64,000 bases of DNA from Paraglaciecola chathamensis S18K6. GTDB lineage: Bacteria > Pseudomonadota > Gammaproteobacteria > Enterobacterales > Alteromonadaceae. The notes below the pieces were generated by a model. That model had not been told where the DNA came from, did no database searches, and was given only the letters and a program-made list of their open reading frames with translations. Shown piece by piece: positions 54,348 to 63,998 of the stretch. Position 1 is the first letter of the stretch, and the number at the start of each line of letters is the position of its first letter. The stretch is from the NCBI GenBank assembly GCA_000314955.1, contig BAEM01000007.1, forward strand, positions 296,246-360,245, in the 5' to 3' direction. The translations under genes and the position numbers were made by a program.

Positions 54348-55814
54348 ATGTTTTTAGGTGTTGATTTAGGAACCTCTGGCATCAAGTTGGTGTTAACCGA
54401 CAGCAGCGGTGAAATCGTAGATAGCGCAACCAGCGCGTTTGAAGTATCCAGACCACAGCCCTTGTGGTCTGAGCAAAATCCACAAGATTGGTGGAACGGT
54501 TTTTGTAGCGCCATGGACCAACTTAATATTCAGCACGACTTATCCGCTGTTAAGGCAATTGGATTTGCCGGCCAAATGCATGGCGCTACCCTACTTGATA
54601 AACAGCAACAAGTGCTTCGCCCTGCCATTTTATGGAACGACGGGCGCTGTGAAGCACAGTGCGCTGAAATTGAAAAGCAAGTGCCTAATGCACGAGAAAT
54701 AACGGGCAACATTATTATGCCTGGCTTTACTGCTCCTAAATTGTTGTGGGTAAAACAACATGAGCCTGAGGTATTCGCAAAAATCGATAAAGTGCTGTTA
54801 CCCAAAGATTATTTACGTTTGTTGCTTAGTGGAGAGTTCGCCTCTGATATGTCAGATGCAGCAGGCACCATGTGGTTAGACGTAGATAAGCGCTGCTGGC
54901 ATCAAGACATGCTACAAGCCTGTGGTTTAAACGAATCACACATGCCTGCTTTATTCGAAGGAAATGAAATAACGGGTACTTTGGCTGATGACGTTGCCAA
55001 GCGCTGGAACATGAACCCAGTTCCCTTAGTTGCAGGGGCAGGTGATAACGCTGCCGGTGCCATCGGCGTGGGGATCGTTAAACCTGGTCAGGCAATGCTG
55101 TCTCTTGGGACATCCGGAGTTTACTTTGCAGTCAGTGAAGGGTTTCGCAGTAATCCAGAGTCCGCCGTGCACAGTTTTTGTCACGCCCTGCCGGGCACCT
55201 GGCACCTGATGTCGGTTATGTTGAGCGCTGCGAGCTGTCTACAATGGTATAGCGAGCAAGTCGCCAAGACAGAGGTTTCCGTTCTACTCAACGAGCTTGA
55301 GCAAGCAAAGCAAGACAACATGCTTGATGTCCTCAACGGCCCATTGTTTCTACCCTACCTAAGCGGTGAACGTACACCACACAATAACCCTAACGCCAGC
55401 GGGGCGTTTTTTGGTTTGACCCATTCAAGCTCCCAAGCGGCTTTAACCCATAGTGTGTTAGAGGGCGTCACGTTTGGGCTTGCAGACGGGGTTGATGCCT
55501 TGCATGCCTCGGGCGTTGAAGTGGATGAAATCACCTTAATTGGCGGCGGGGCAAAAAGCCCTTACTGGCGACAACTTATCGCAGATGTATTGCAGCGCCC
55601 AGTCACCTATCGTCAAGGTGGCGATGTAGGGCCAGGTTTGGGAGCTGCGCGCCTAGCACAACTCGCGACGCAGCCAAACACCCCTATCGAACAAATTTGC
55701 CCTCAACCGACGCTTGATTCTGTGTATCAGCCGAATCGAGATAAAGCAGACATTTACACCACGCGTCGTGCAACGTTCTCAGCTTTATACCAGGCAACGA
55801 GTAAATTTATATAG
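54348..55814 (+). CDS. xylB: Xylulokinase
   Basis: 488 residues from the ATG at 54348. FGGY sugar-kinase fold: the phosphate-binding loop GVDLGTSGIKLVL (~4-16), GFAGQMHGA, ILWNDGR, the catalytic aspartate in GAGDNAAGAIGVG (~230), LSGERTPHNNP and IGGGAKSPYWRQ. It phosphorylates D-xylulose to xylulose-5-phosphate. It diverges from xylR and is followed by xylA. Confidence 0.96.
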   Translation: MFLGVDLGTSGIKLVLTDSSGEIVDSATSAFEVSRPQPLWSEQNPQDWWNGFCSAMDQLNIQHDLSAVKAIGFAGQMHGATLLDKQQQVLRPAILWNDGRCEAQCAEIEKQVPNAREITGNIIMPGFTAPKLLWVKQHEPEVFAKIDKVLLPKDYLRLLLSGEFASDMSDAAGTMWLDVDKRCWHQDMLQACGLNESHMPALFEGNEITGTLADDVAKRWNMNPVPLVAGAGDNAAGAIGVGIVKPGQAMLSLGTSGVYFAVSEGFRSNPESAVHSFCHALPGTWHLMSVMLSAASCLQWYSEQVAKTEVSVLLNELEQAKQDNMLDVLNGPLFLPYLSGERTPHNNPNASGAFFGLTHSSSQAALTHSVLEGVTFGLADGVDALHASGVEVDEITLIGGGAKSPYWRQLIADVLQRPVTYRQGGDVGPGLGAARLAQLATQPNTPIEQICPQPTLDSVYQPNRDKADIYTTRRATFSALYQATSKFI

Positions 55815-55904
55815 CCCATTATGGCGTGGTATATCCCGCCTAATGACATTTTTAAAACCCACAATTCACAAAAGTTAATCTAAAAAACGTAATTGTTGTG
55901 CCAT

Positions 55905-55920
55905 TCATCACTTGTGATGA
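55905..55920. promoter_or_regulatory. Palindrome upstream of xylA
   Basis: TCATCAC (55905-55911) and GTGATGA (55914-55920) are perfect 7-bp inverted arms around TT, about 45 bp before the xylA ATG in the 151-bp xylB-xylA gap. It could be an operator for a dimeric repressor or an intercistronic hairpin. Confidence 0.4.
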
Positions 55921-55965
55921 TGAAGAACACAAAGCGTCATTATCAGCATTAATTAGGAGAGCCTC

Positions 55966-57285
55966 ATGGCTGAGTATTTTAAGAATATCCCAAAAGTACA
56001 ATTTGAAGGTACAAGTTCAGACAACCCGTTGGCATTTCGTCATTACAACCCAGAAGAAATGGTATTGGGTAAAAGCATGAAAGAGCATCTGCGCTTAGCG
56101 GCATGCTATTGGCACAACTTCTGTTGGGATGGTGCAGACGTATTCGGTGCAGGCACGTTCAACCGTCCTTGGTTACAAGCTGGCGACGCCATGCAACGCG
56201 CAAAAGAAAAAGCTGACGTAGCGTTTGAGTTTTTCTCGAAATTGAATATTCCTTATTACTGTTTTCATGACGTTGATGTGGCACCAGAAGGTAATTCAAT
56301 TAAAGAGTACATCAATAATTTTGCCCAAATGACGGATGTTCTTGAAGCTAAACAAGAAGAAACTGGCCTTAAGTTACTTTGGGGTACAGCGAATTTATTC
56401 AGTAATCCACGATACGCCAGTGGTGCGGCTTCTAGCCCGAACCCTGAAGTATTCACTTATGGTGCGACTCAAGTCATGCACGCCATGAATGCAACCAAGC
56501 GTTTAGGAGGCGAAAACTACGTACTGTGGGGCGGCCGTGAAGGTTACGAAACCTTACTCAATACCGATTTACGACAAGAGCGTGAACAACTTGGTCGCTT
56601 CATGAATATGGTGGTTGAACATAAGCACAAGATAGGTTTTAAAGGATTGCTATTGATAGAGCCTAAGCCACAAGAGCCCACTAAGCATCAGTACGATTAC
56701 GACACTGCTACGGTGTACGGATTCTTGAAGCAGTACGGGTTAGAAAACGAATTTAAAGTGAACATTGAAGCGAACCATGCCACTTTAGCAGGCCACTCAT
56801 TCCAGCATGAAGTGGCAACGGCAATATCGCTCGGCTTGTTTGGTAGCATCGACGCCAACCGAGGTGACCCTCAACTAGGATGGGACACGGATCAATTCCC
56901 GAACAGTGTTGAAGAATTATCATTGGTCATTTATGAAATTCTTAAAGCGGGTGGCTTCACATCTGGTGGCTTTAACTTCGACACCAAATTACGTCGCCAA
57001 AGCTCAGATCCACAAGATATGTTTATTGCTCACATTGGCGGTATGGACCATCTTGCTATGGGCCTGAAAAAAGCCGCGCAGATGATCGAAAATGACTTCC
57101 TTGGTCAAGTCGTAAGCAAACGCTACGCTGGCTGGAACGGGGAGTTAGGTAAAGGTATTCAAGGGGGCGAGTTTACCCTCGAGTCATTAGCTAACCTATG
57201 CGTTGATAAAGACCTGCAGCCGCAACATGTTAGTGGTCAGCAAGAACTGTTAGAGAACAAAGTCAATAACGTTCTTTATGGCTAA
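55966..57285 (+). CDS. xylA: Xylose isomerase
   Basis: 439 residues, E. coli type (class II length). H101 and D104 in CFHDVDVAP are the catalytic pair. [51 protein letters not shown] and the metal-binding [17 protein letters not shown] follow. It converts D-xylose to D-xylulose. TTAGGAGAG precedes the ATG; longer upstream frames lack similarity. It ends the xylBA unit with a strong terminator. Confidence 0.98.
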   Translation: MAEYFKNIPKVQFEGTSSDNPLAFRHYNPEEMVLGKSMKEHLRLAACYWHNFCWDGADVFGAGTFNRPWLQAGDAMQRAKEKADVAFEFFSKLNIPYYCFHDVDVAPEGNSIKEYINNFAQMTDVLEAKQEETGLKLLWGTANLFSNPRYASGAASSPNPEVFTYGATQVMHAMNATKRLGGENYVLWGGREGYETLLNTDLRQEREQLGRFMNMVVEHKHKIGFKGLLLIEPKPQEPTKHQYDYDTATVYGFLKQYGLENEFKVNIEANHATLAGHSFQHEVATAISLGLFGSIDANRGDPQLGWDTDQFPNSVEELSLVIYEILKAGGFTSGGFNFDTKLRRQSSDPQDMFIAHIGGMDHLAMGLKKAAQMIENDFLGQVVSKRYAGWNGELGKGIQGGEFTLESLANLCVDKDLQPQHVSGQQELLENKVNNVLYG

Positions 57286-57378
57286 TACGCTTTGAAGGGC
57301 GAGTGCCACTCTTATTCGCCCTTTAGATATGTGTGAGCCGTTTAAAAGCGCCCGTCCTGTTAATGCGCTTAACGTCAA

Positions 57379-57407
57379 ATGCCTAACATTAGTTAGGCAT
57401 TTTTTTT
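57379..57407 (+). terminator. Rho-independent terminator of xylBA
   Basis: Perfect 9-bp stem ATGCCTAAC (57379-57387) / GTTAGGCAT (57392-57400) with a 4-nt loop, followed by TTTTTTTT. The rest of the gap 57286-57731 holds no gene I can support; it ends in the converging symporter's terminator. Confidence 0.92.
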
Positions 57408-57685
57408 GTCTCTCGTTCGCTTTATTGTGCTTATAACAGTGATAAACAACAAACGCTATACGCTAAGCAATATGCGTTATTACATGTTATTACCACTGTC
57501 CGCAGGCCTAATACACCCCGCGCATCGCTTTGCAGCTAACGAGGCTAGGTAATAGTAATAGTTAAAATAAGTACAAAACTCTGTAAAGCCTGACTCATAG
57601 GGTCTCAAAGCGAGACTCACGTAAAAGCTTAGCCTTAACTTTAATGAAATTGGTATAACCCTATTAGTGGGTCAAATGACAGGCG

Positions 57686-57711
57686 AAAAAAAGCCGCTAT
57701 AAGAAGCGGCC
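57686..57711 (-). terminator. Terminator of the sugar symporter gene
   Basis: GCCGCT (57693-57698) / AGCGGC (57705-57710) with a 6-nt loop. The A run at 57686-57692 gives a T tract on the minus strand. It is 20 bp past the stop. Confidence 0.8.
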
Positions 57712-57731
57712 TTCGTACAAGGTGTATTGCG

Positions 57732-59132
57732 TTAACCGTGCATTTCTTCTAGCTCTTTGCCCTTGGTTTCTTCTACCAATTTGTACACAAACACGATAGA
57801 TATCAACGCACCAAGTGCATAAATACTGTATGCCCCTGCAAGCCCAATAGAAGCCAGAAATACCGGGAAGGTAAAGGTCACAATGAAGTTTGCTCCCCAC
57901 TGGGCAAAGCCTGCTACCGCTAACCCAGAGCCACGAATTTGATTCGGAAACATTTCTCCTAACATTACCCACATCACTGGGCCCCAAGACAAGTTAAAGA
58001 AAAACACATAGGCGTTGGCTGCAACCAATGCTACTACGCCTTGATCGCCTAAACTCAGGTTGCCATTACTATCCAAGCCAGAGTTAGCAAATACATAAAC
58101 CATAGTGCCTAGCGTTAACGTCATACCGATAGAACCAATCAAAAGGAAAGGCTTACGACCAACTTTATCAATAAGTGACATAGTGACAAATACAGCGGCG
58201 ATACTGACCGCGCCACTGATAACGTTAATCATCAGCGCATCAGACTCTGAAAAACCAGCCGCTTGCCACAAAACAGCGCCATAATAAAACACGACGTTGA
58301 TCCCAACTAATTGCTGGAAAACCGCCAAACCGATCCCAACCCACATGATCGGACGAACTTTACCGCTAACTTTATCAATTAAGTCGGTTAATTTCGGTTT
58401 CGATTCGTCTGTTTCACGAGATGCTTCAATTTCAGTCAGCTTGTTTTGCCCCTGAGCATCGCCGTACAGAGCGTTCAATACACGTTTGGCTTTTTCAGTA
58501 TTGTTACTAATAACCAAATAACGAGGACTTTCAGGAATAAACATCAAAGCGACCAGGAAAAGAGTCGCTGGGATCAACTCAATCCAGAACATCCAGCGCC
58601 AAGCTTGATATCCCATCCAAAATTCAGCGGTAGAAGCGCCCGCGAAATCAGCCAAAAAGTAGTTACTCACAAAGGCCGAGAACAAGCCAAAAATAATGGC
58701 CACTTGCTGCACTGACGACAACGTACCACGAAAGCGCGCTGGCGCAATCTCACTAATATATGCAGGTGCCATTACCGATGCCGCACCTACGGCTAAGCCC
58801 CCTAAAATACGATAGACGACAAACTCCATAGATGACGTTGAAATACCTGAGCCCCAAGCACTGATAATAAAGAATATTGCGGCAGTGATAAGCAAAGGCC
58901 GGCGTCCGAATCTATCGGCTAAGCGGCCAGCACTAAATGCCCCCACCGCGCAGCCTAGTAACATACTCGACACATTGAAGCCGGTTCCTGCATTATCAGA
59001 ATTAAAAGCACTTTGTAGGCCATCAACTGTGCCGTTTATTACGCCACTATCAAAGCCAAACAAGAAGCCACCTATGGTCGCCACGCAACTGACAAGAATA
59101 ATCATCAGTGTATTTTCGTTATTATGAGACAA
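57732..59132 (-). CDS. MFS sugar porter (XylE-like sugar:proton symporter)
   Basis: 466 residues with 12 membrane segments. The sugar-porter signatures are GRLADRFGRRPLL, PESPRYLV, the loop-8 LIDKVGRKPFLLIG and the terminal VEETKGKELEE. The QQLVGINVVFYYGAVLW segment in TM7 is shared with XylE and GLUT proteins. It probably imports xylose with a proton. The start is a TTG with GAGGAAT eight bases upstream. It converges with xylA. Among related sugars, xylose or arabinose is favoured by the neighbours. Confidence 0.9.
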   Translation of the reverse strand: MSHNNENTLMIILVSCVATIGGFLFGFDSGVINGTVDGLQSAFNSDNAGTGFNVSSMLLGCAVGAFSAGRLADRFGRRPLLITAAIFFIISAWGSGISTSSMEFVVYRILGGLAVGAASVMAPAYISEIAPARFRGTLSSVQQVAIIFGLFSAFVSNYFLADFAGASTAEFWMGYQAWRWMFWIELIPATLFLVALMFIPESPRYLVISNNTEKAKRVLNALYGDAQGQNKLTEIEASRETDESKPKLTDLIDKVSGKVRPIMWVGIGLAVFQQLVGINVVFYYGAVLWQAAGFSESDALMINVISGAVSIAAVFVTMSLIDKVGRKPFLLIGSIGMTLTLGTMVYVFANSGLDSNGNLSLGDQGVVALVAANAYVFFFNLSWGPVMWVMLGEMFPNQIRGSGLAVAGFAQWGANFIVTFTFPVFLASIGLAGAYSIYALGALISIVFVYKLVEETKGKELEEMHG

Positions 59133-59227
59133 AATCTATTCCTCTTATTTATCTCTAGTGAGAACGCCAAACAGAAGCCATTATTTGCTTTATTCGTTAA
59201 CTCTTGGTCGGCGCTAATTAGCACAAA

Positions 59228-59246
59228 GCCTGAACATAGTTCAGGC
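59228..59246 (-). terminator. Hairpin after GH43 gene
   Basis: Perfect 8-bp stem GCCTGAAC (59228-59235) / GTTCAGGC (59239-59246) with a 3-nt loop, followed on the minus strand by TTTGTGC. It lies 11 bp past the GH43 stop and before the symporter gene. It is a weak terminator or an intercistronic stabiliser. Confidence 0.55.
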
Positions 59247-59256
59247 CATCATGTTG

Positions 59257-60408
59257 TTACTTGTAGTAAGCCTGATAAGGCACGATCGTGCCGTCATCGT
59301 TATATTTCAGTTGTGCCATCTTCACGCTACGTAAATGGGTTTGCCCTTTTGATAGCGTGCTATCGTGATAAAACAAGTACCACTTATCTTGAAATTCAGC
59401 GATAGAGTGGTGATTGGTCCAACCGACGACGGGGTCAAGCACCACCCCCTTAAATGTGTACGGCCCCATTAAGTTCTCACTCATGGCATAAACGATTTTG
59501 TGGGTATCCCCGGTCGAATAAGACAGGTAATAATTCCCTTGGTATTTATGCACCCAAGCAGCTTCAAAGAAACGACGATCTAAATCGCCTTGCTTAATGG
59601 GCTGTCCGCTTTCATCAAGGATCATAATGTCTTGGGGCTCACCATCCATTGACAGCATGTCGTCACTTAACTTCACTGCTTTGGGCATTAATGCCGGTGC
59701 ATCGTCAGCCGGATAGTCGTCTTGCTGGCTATACTCGCCTTTTGTCCAACGTTGTAATTGCCCTCCCCATATGCCACCAAAAAACAAGTAATGTTGCTGA
59801 TCATCATCCGCAAACACTGCAGGGTCCATACTAAAGCTACCGGCCATTGGCTCGGGCTCGGGTACGAACGGCCCAACCGGAGAATCACTAATGGCTACAC
59901 CAATACGGAAAATGTCTTGCTTGTCTTTCAAAGGGAAATAAAGATAGTACTGACCGTCTTTTGTGGCTGCATCAGGCGCCCACATTTGGCGACCCGCCCA
60001 TGGTACTTGGTCTACAGACAACGCCACACCATGCTCTTTTACCTCACCACCAACTTCGGCCATGGATAAAACGTGATAATCACACATAGCGAAATGATCG
60101 CCGTTGTCGTTTTGTGGAATACCCGCTTCATAGTCGTGTGATGGATAAATATAAAGCTTATCGTCAAACACGTGAGCAGACGGGTCTGCAGTATATATAT
60201 TGGTTACCAGAGGCAAAGATTTAGAGCCATATTCATCTAAGCCTTTTTGGCCTACTTGCTTCACTTCTCGTTGTTGCGCTGCGTCTGCGTTCGACTTAGC
60301 TGGGACTTGCAAGGTATCTCTTGCCTCTTCTTTATGACTAACTTGTTCTGTACAAGCTGACAACATGACGGCACCTAAGGCCAGTAGAGGTAAATAACGT
60401 GTGTGCAC
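59257..60408 (-). CDS. GH43 family glycoside hydrolase, lipoprotein (xylosidase/arabinofuranosidase-like)
   Basis: 383 residues from a GTG (AGGATATTAAA upstream). The lipobox MLSAC gives lipidated C19, then a ~40-residue linker. The five-blade propeller has the GH43 triad: base D75 in TADPSAHVF, pKa-modulating D195 in SMDPAVF, and acid E282 in RFFEAAWVHKY. WAPDA and TNHHSIAEF are typical. It should trim beta-xylosyl or alpha-arabinosyl residues from oligosaccharides at the cell envelope. The neighbours favour xylan-derived substrates; activity cannot be separated further. Confidence 0.9.
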   Translation of the reverse strand: MHTRYLPLLALGAVMLSACTEQVSHKEEARDTLQVPAKSNADAAQQREVKQVGQKGLDEYGSKSLPLVTNIYTADPSAHVFDDKLYIYPSHDYEAGIPQNDNGDHFAMCDYHVLSMAEVGGEVKEHGVALSVDQVPWAGRQMWAPDAATKDGQYYLYFPLKDKQDIFRIGVAISDSPVGPFVPEPEPMAGSFSMDPAVFADDDQQHYLFFGGIWGGQLQRWTKGEYSQQDDYPADDAPALMPKAVKLSDDMLSMDGEPQDIMILDESGQPIKQGDLDRRFFEAAWVHKYQGNYYLSYSTGDTHKIVYAMSENLMGPYTFKGVVLDPVVGWTNHHSIAEFQDKWYLFYHDSTLSKGQTHLRSVKMAQLKYNDDGTIVPYQAYYK

Positions 60409-60419
60409 TTTAATATCCT

Positions 60420-60438
60420 ACTATAAATTAGTTATAGT
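60420..60438. promoter_or_regulatory. Palindrome just upstream of GH43 start, candidate operator
   Basis: ACTATAA (60420-60426) and TTATAGT (60432-60438) are perfect 7-bp inverted arms with a 5-bp centre, 12 bp before the GH43 GTG. It is a plausible site for the upstream Nudix-type regulator. The sequence is AT-rich and the call is tentative. Confidence 0.4.
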
Positions 60439-60542
60439 CATGTTAACCATATGTAATTATCCCTGTCTAGCGCATGCCATGCAAATTTCTAGCAATGACA
60501 AAAATAGTAAAGCCCGAACCAAAAAGCGCAATCTGGCCGCGG

Positions 60543-61247
60543 TTAAAACTCAAAGTTAAATCCGTGCTCACACAACTTTTGATACACCACCATATCGAAT
60601 CGATATAGGCTCGCCGCGCGGTGCATTACGCCTTGTTGTTTTTCTTCACAATCAATCAAAAGGTTCATTTTCAGAATTTTACGTCTGAAATTTGGCTTAT
60701 CGAGTTTGACGTCTAAGATTGCTTCATACACTTCTTGCAGTTGTAAAAGAGTGAACTTTTCGGGTAATAAATTAAAACCGATAGGTTCATGGCGAACCTT
60801 GTTTTTAAGATGAGATAAAAGCGCTTTTACAATATCACCATGGTCATAAATTAAGTTTGGTAACTTATGCACATCACGCCATTCAACGTGAGATGCGGTG
60901 CCGCCGGGCATCATTTTATACAAATCAGGACGCACCAAAGCATAGTATGCAATGGTCACCACCCGCTCTGCTGGGTAGCGCTTTACTTCTCCGAATGCAC
61001 GAAATTGTTCAAGGTACATGTCGTCGACACCAGTGATCATTTTCAGTATGCGCTTTGCTGCATCATCAATTGATTCGTCGTAGGAAACCCAGCCGCCCAA
61101 TAACCCCCACTGTCCTTGTGCTAACCCGGTATTATATTTCGCGGCTAACACCATCAAACGGCCATTCTCTATTCCTAGCACCACATTATCAACTGACAAG
61201 GAATCGATCACATGTGGCTTGGATGACTCGTTACTTTTATTATCCAA
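60543..61247 (-). CDS. Nudix-fold sugar-responsive transcriptional regulator (NrtR-like)
   Basis: 234 residues from a TTG (GGGGAAA upstream). The Nudix domain (~12-150) keeps G52 and E58 and R66, but the three glutamates of the REUxEE core are replaced (I67, M70, I71), so pyrophosphatase activity should be lost. The C-terminal ~80 residues (FTLLQLQEVYEAILD, FRRKILKMNLL) form the winged helix seen in NrtR/AraR-type regulators. Such proteins repress pentose or NAD genes and release DNA on ligand binding. It lies between GH43 (same strand) and the divergent GH3 gene, so these are its likely targets. Confidence 0.85.
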   Translation of the reverse strand: MDNKSNESSKPHVIDSLSVDNVVLGIENGRLMVLAAKYNTGLAQGQWGLLGGWVSYDESIDDAAKRILKMITGVDDMYLEQFRAFGEVKRYPAERVVTIAYYALVRPDLYKMMPGGTASHVEWRDVHKLPNLIYDHGDIVKALLSHLKNKVRHEPIGFNLLPEKFTLLQLQEVYEAILDVKLDKPNFRRKILKMNLLIDCEEKQQGVMHRAASLYRFDMVVYQKLCEHGFNFEF

Positions 61248-61522
61248 TCGGTTTTCCCCAAACTCTAAAATTTCTCAGATCAATGCATCAAGGTGCATCT
61301 TAAACAAAATCATTTTATTAACAATCAGCAAACAATTAGACATCTGTTTATATTTCGACCAAATAAGGCAACTTTACTAAAATATAATAATTGGTTTACA
61401 AATTGTCACAATGACCATTATGATTTCATCTCGTTACACTAGTCAATAGCATGGGATATTAGGCCAATAAAAATGTGCCTGTATCGTCTCCCATTACTTT
61501 CAGTGACAAATAGGGATTTGAG
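61248..61522. promoter_or_regulatory. Divergent promoter region, Nudix regulator / GH3
   Basis: 275 bp, AT-rich. It contains a palindrome ATTGTCACAAT (61402-61412) and a direct repeat TGCATC at 61284-61289 and 61294-61299 (10-bp period). Either could be an operator. No experimental site is implied. Confidence 0.35.
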
Positions 61523-63940
61523 ATGAGAATGTGTTCGTTTAAAAACGTCCTAGCGCTGGGCTTCGCCTCCTTAGCATTTAATGGCCTTGCCGCCAGCGAT
61601 TACCAAGACGCGAGTTTGCCTACCGAGCAAAGGGTAAGTGATTTATTAAACCAGATGACCTTGCAAGAAAAAGTCGCCCAATTGCAAACTGTATGGCATG
61701 AAGGAAGAGAACTAAAAGGGCCAAAAGGTGCACTTAAAGCAGATATGGCAAAAAAAATACTGCCTTTAGGTGTTGGCCACATTGCTCGGCCCAGTGAAGA
61801 TCTTTCCCCAGTCGAGGGAGTGAAATACACCAATGCGATCCAAAAGTGGTTAATCGACAACACGCGTTTATCCATTCCAGCTATTTTTCATGAAGAAGCG
61901 TTACACGGGCACGCCGCCAGTGAGGCCACCAGCTTTCCGCAAGCCATCGCCATGGCGAGTACGTGGGAACCAGCGCTAATTCACGATATCTATCAAGCCA
62001 GTGCTGAAGAAGTACGTGCCCGAGGGGGCAACCAAGCCCTGACGCCAATCCTTGATGTCGCCCGTGATCCACGCTGGGGACGTATCGAGGAAACCATGGG
62101 CGAGGACCCATATTTAATCGCCGAGCTGGGTGTCTCAGCCGTGAAAGGCTTTCAAGGTGATGAACAAAACATTCCAGAAAACCGCGTCATGGCCACACTT
62201 AAACATTTGGCAGGACATGGCCAGCCAACAGGCGGTTTGAACATCGCGCCTGCACCGATTGGCGAGCGTGCATTACGCGAAGTCTTTTTATTTCCCTTTG
62301 AAGCTGCGGTTGAACTTGCACACGTAGGTAGCGTAATGGCGTCCTATAACGAGATAGATGGCATTCCTTCTCACGCTAACAAGATGTTGTTAACCGATAT
62401 TCTGCGCGATGAATGGGGTTTCGATGGCTTATTAGTCAGTGATTATTATGCAATTAATGAGCTCATCACCCGCCATGGCTTAGCTGGCAGTAAAGAAAAC
62501 GCAGCAATCATGGCACTCAATGCCGGGGTTGATGTGGAAATGCCAGATCGCGACGCTTTTCCACTGCTTGAAAAACTAGTGAATGATAAAAAAGTCTCAA
62601 TGCAAAAAATAGATACTGCCGTGGCACGTATTCTCCGCGAAAAATTCAAATTAGGGTTGTTCGAAAACCCCTACACTGATGAAACTGCGGTCGACGCCAT
62701 AGTAGGCAGTCAAGCTCACCGTAACTTAGCACAAACCACCGCTGAAAAAGCCATGGTATTATTGAAGAACGACGGTGTATTACCTTTGGACAAAACCAAG
62801 GTAAAAAGCGTCGCCGTCATAGGCCCTCACGCTGATGAAACCTTGTTAGGGGGATACAGCGATATTCCTCGTCAAACAGTGACCATTTTGGATGGTCTGC
62901 GTCATAAACTAGGTAAAGATAGTAAGGTTGAGTTTTCACGCGGTGCACTTATCACCCAAGACATTCAAGACCCATCACCTGCATCAGTAAAAGCCCAGAG
63001 TTTCTCAAAAGAACGCTGGAACAAAGAAAACATGAAGCTTGCTGATCTAAGCAACGCTCAGGCGCTAATCGATGATGCTGTAGCACTGGCTAAGCGCAGT
63101 GATGTTGCTGTTGTTGTGGTTGGTTCAAACGAAGGCAGTTCACGAGAAGCCTGGGCGGAAAATCACTTAGGGGATCGAGACTCGCTAAATTTACTTGGCA
63201 AGCAGCATGCCTTGGTAGAAGCAGTGTTAGCCACGGGTACTCCTACAGTGTTAATTCTTTCTAATGGTCGCCCCCTTACCTTAGGTAATTTATACCAAGA
63301 CGCTCCCGCTATCATTGAGGCTTGGTATTTAGGCCAAGAAACCGGCACCGCCGTGGCGAATGTGCTGTTTGGTGATGTAAACCCAAGCGGCAAGTTACCC
63401 TTAACGTTGCCAAAAACCATTGGCCAACTGCCAGTCTTTTACAATCACAAACCCTCCGCTAAGCGCGGCTATATTTTTGGTGACACAGCACCTGCCTTCG
63501 CCTTTGGGCACGGGTTAAGTTACACCACGTTTAACTATAGTGATTTGTCCGTTGATGCCTCAAATGCCAAAGCGAATGGCACGGTGACGGCAAGCTTTAC
63601 CTTGACCAATAACGGCGATGTGGATGGCGAGGAAGTCGCACAGCTGTATATTCGCGATGTATTTTCTAGCGTGACTAGGCCTGTAAAAGAACTAAAAGGC
63701 TTTAAACGCGTGGCACTAAAAGCCGGAGAAAGCAAAAAGGTCACCTTTGAACTTCCAGTCAATTTACTGGCATTTTACGATGCACAAATGCGTTTTGTGG
63801 TTGAGCCGGGCGAAATAAACCTGATGATAGGCAGCGCTTCAGATGATATTCGGTTAAATGAATCATTTGAGGTAGTAGGCGAAGTCAGTGAAATACACCA
63901 AGCGCAAAAAGCTTATCTGACGAATGTGAGTGTGCAATAG
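61523..63940 (+). CDS. GH3 family beta-glucosidase/beta-xylosidase, exported
   Basis: 805 residues. Signal peptide ~1-24 (ends GLAASDY) without a lipobox. The N-terminal barrel (~35-380) has IPAIFHEEALHGH, DPRWGRIEETMGEDP, KHLAGHG and nucleophile D307 in LLVSDYYAI. The alpha/beta sandwich (~390-640) has KAMVLLKNDGVLPL, and a fibronectin-III-like C-terminus (~690-790) has GEEVAQLYIRD. It should hydrolyse terminal beta-xylosyl or beta-glucosyl residues in the periplasm; the neighbours favour xylo-oligosaccharides. It diverges from the Nudix regulator. Confidence 0.92.
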   Translation: MRMCSFKNVLALGFASLAFNGLAASDYQDASLPTEQRVSDLLNQMTLQEKVAQLQTVWHEGRELKGPKGALKADMAKKILPLGVGHIARPSEDLSPVEGVKYTNAIQKWLIDNTRLSIPAIFHEEALHGHAASEATSFPQAIAMASTWEPALIHDIYQASAEEVRARGGNQALTPILDVARDPRWGRIEETMGEDPYLIAELGVSAVKGFQGDEQNIPENRVMATLKHLAGHGQPTGGLNIAPAPIGERALREVFLFPFEAAVELAHVGSVMASYNEIDGIPSHANKMLLTDILRDEWGFDGLLVSDYYAINELITRHGLAGSKENAAIMALNAGVDVEMPDRDAFPLLEKLVNDKKVSMQKIDTAVARILREKFKLGLFENPYTDETAVDAIVGSQAHRNLAQTTAEKAMVLLKNDGVLPLDKTKVKSVAVIGPHADETLLGGYSDIPRQTVTILDGLRHKLGKDSKVEFSRGALITQDIQDPSPASVKAQSFSKERWNKENMKLADLSNAQALIDDAVALAKRSDVAVVVVGSNEGSSREAWAENHLGDRDSLNLLGKQHALVEAVLATGTPTVLILSNGRPLTLGNLYQDAPAIIEAWYLGQETGTAVANVLFGDVNPSGKLPLTLPKTIGQLPVFYNHKPSAKRGYIFGDTAPAFAFGHGLSYTTFNYSDLSVDASNAKANGTVTASFTLTNNGDVDGEEVAQLYIRDVFSSVTRPVKELKGFKRVALKAGESKKVTFELPVNLLAFYDAQMRFVVEPGEINLMIGSASDDIRLNESFEVVGEVSEIHQAQKAYLTNVSVQ

Positions 63941-63970
63941 CCGCAGGTTAAAAAGGCATGAATCTAAACT

Positions 63971-63998
63971 AAAAAACGGCCGATAAAGGCCGTTTTTT
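63971..63998. terminator. Terminator after GH3 gene
   Basis: AAAAAACGGCC (63971-63981) / GGCCGTTTTTT (63988-63998) with a 6-nt loop. T runs occur on both strands, so it may be bidirectional. It is 30 bp past the GH3 stop. Confidence 0.9.

Noticed and set aside
57472..57552. 26-residue frame beginning MRYYMLLPLSAG in the gap after xylA
   Set aside because: It is too short and lacks a ribosome-binding site. The signal-like look is probably chance in AT-rich DNA.
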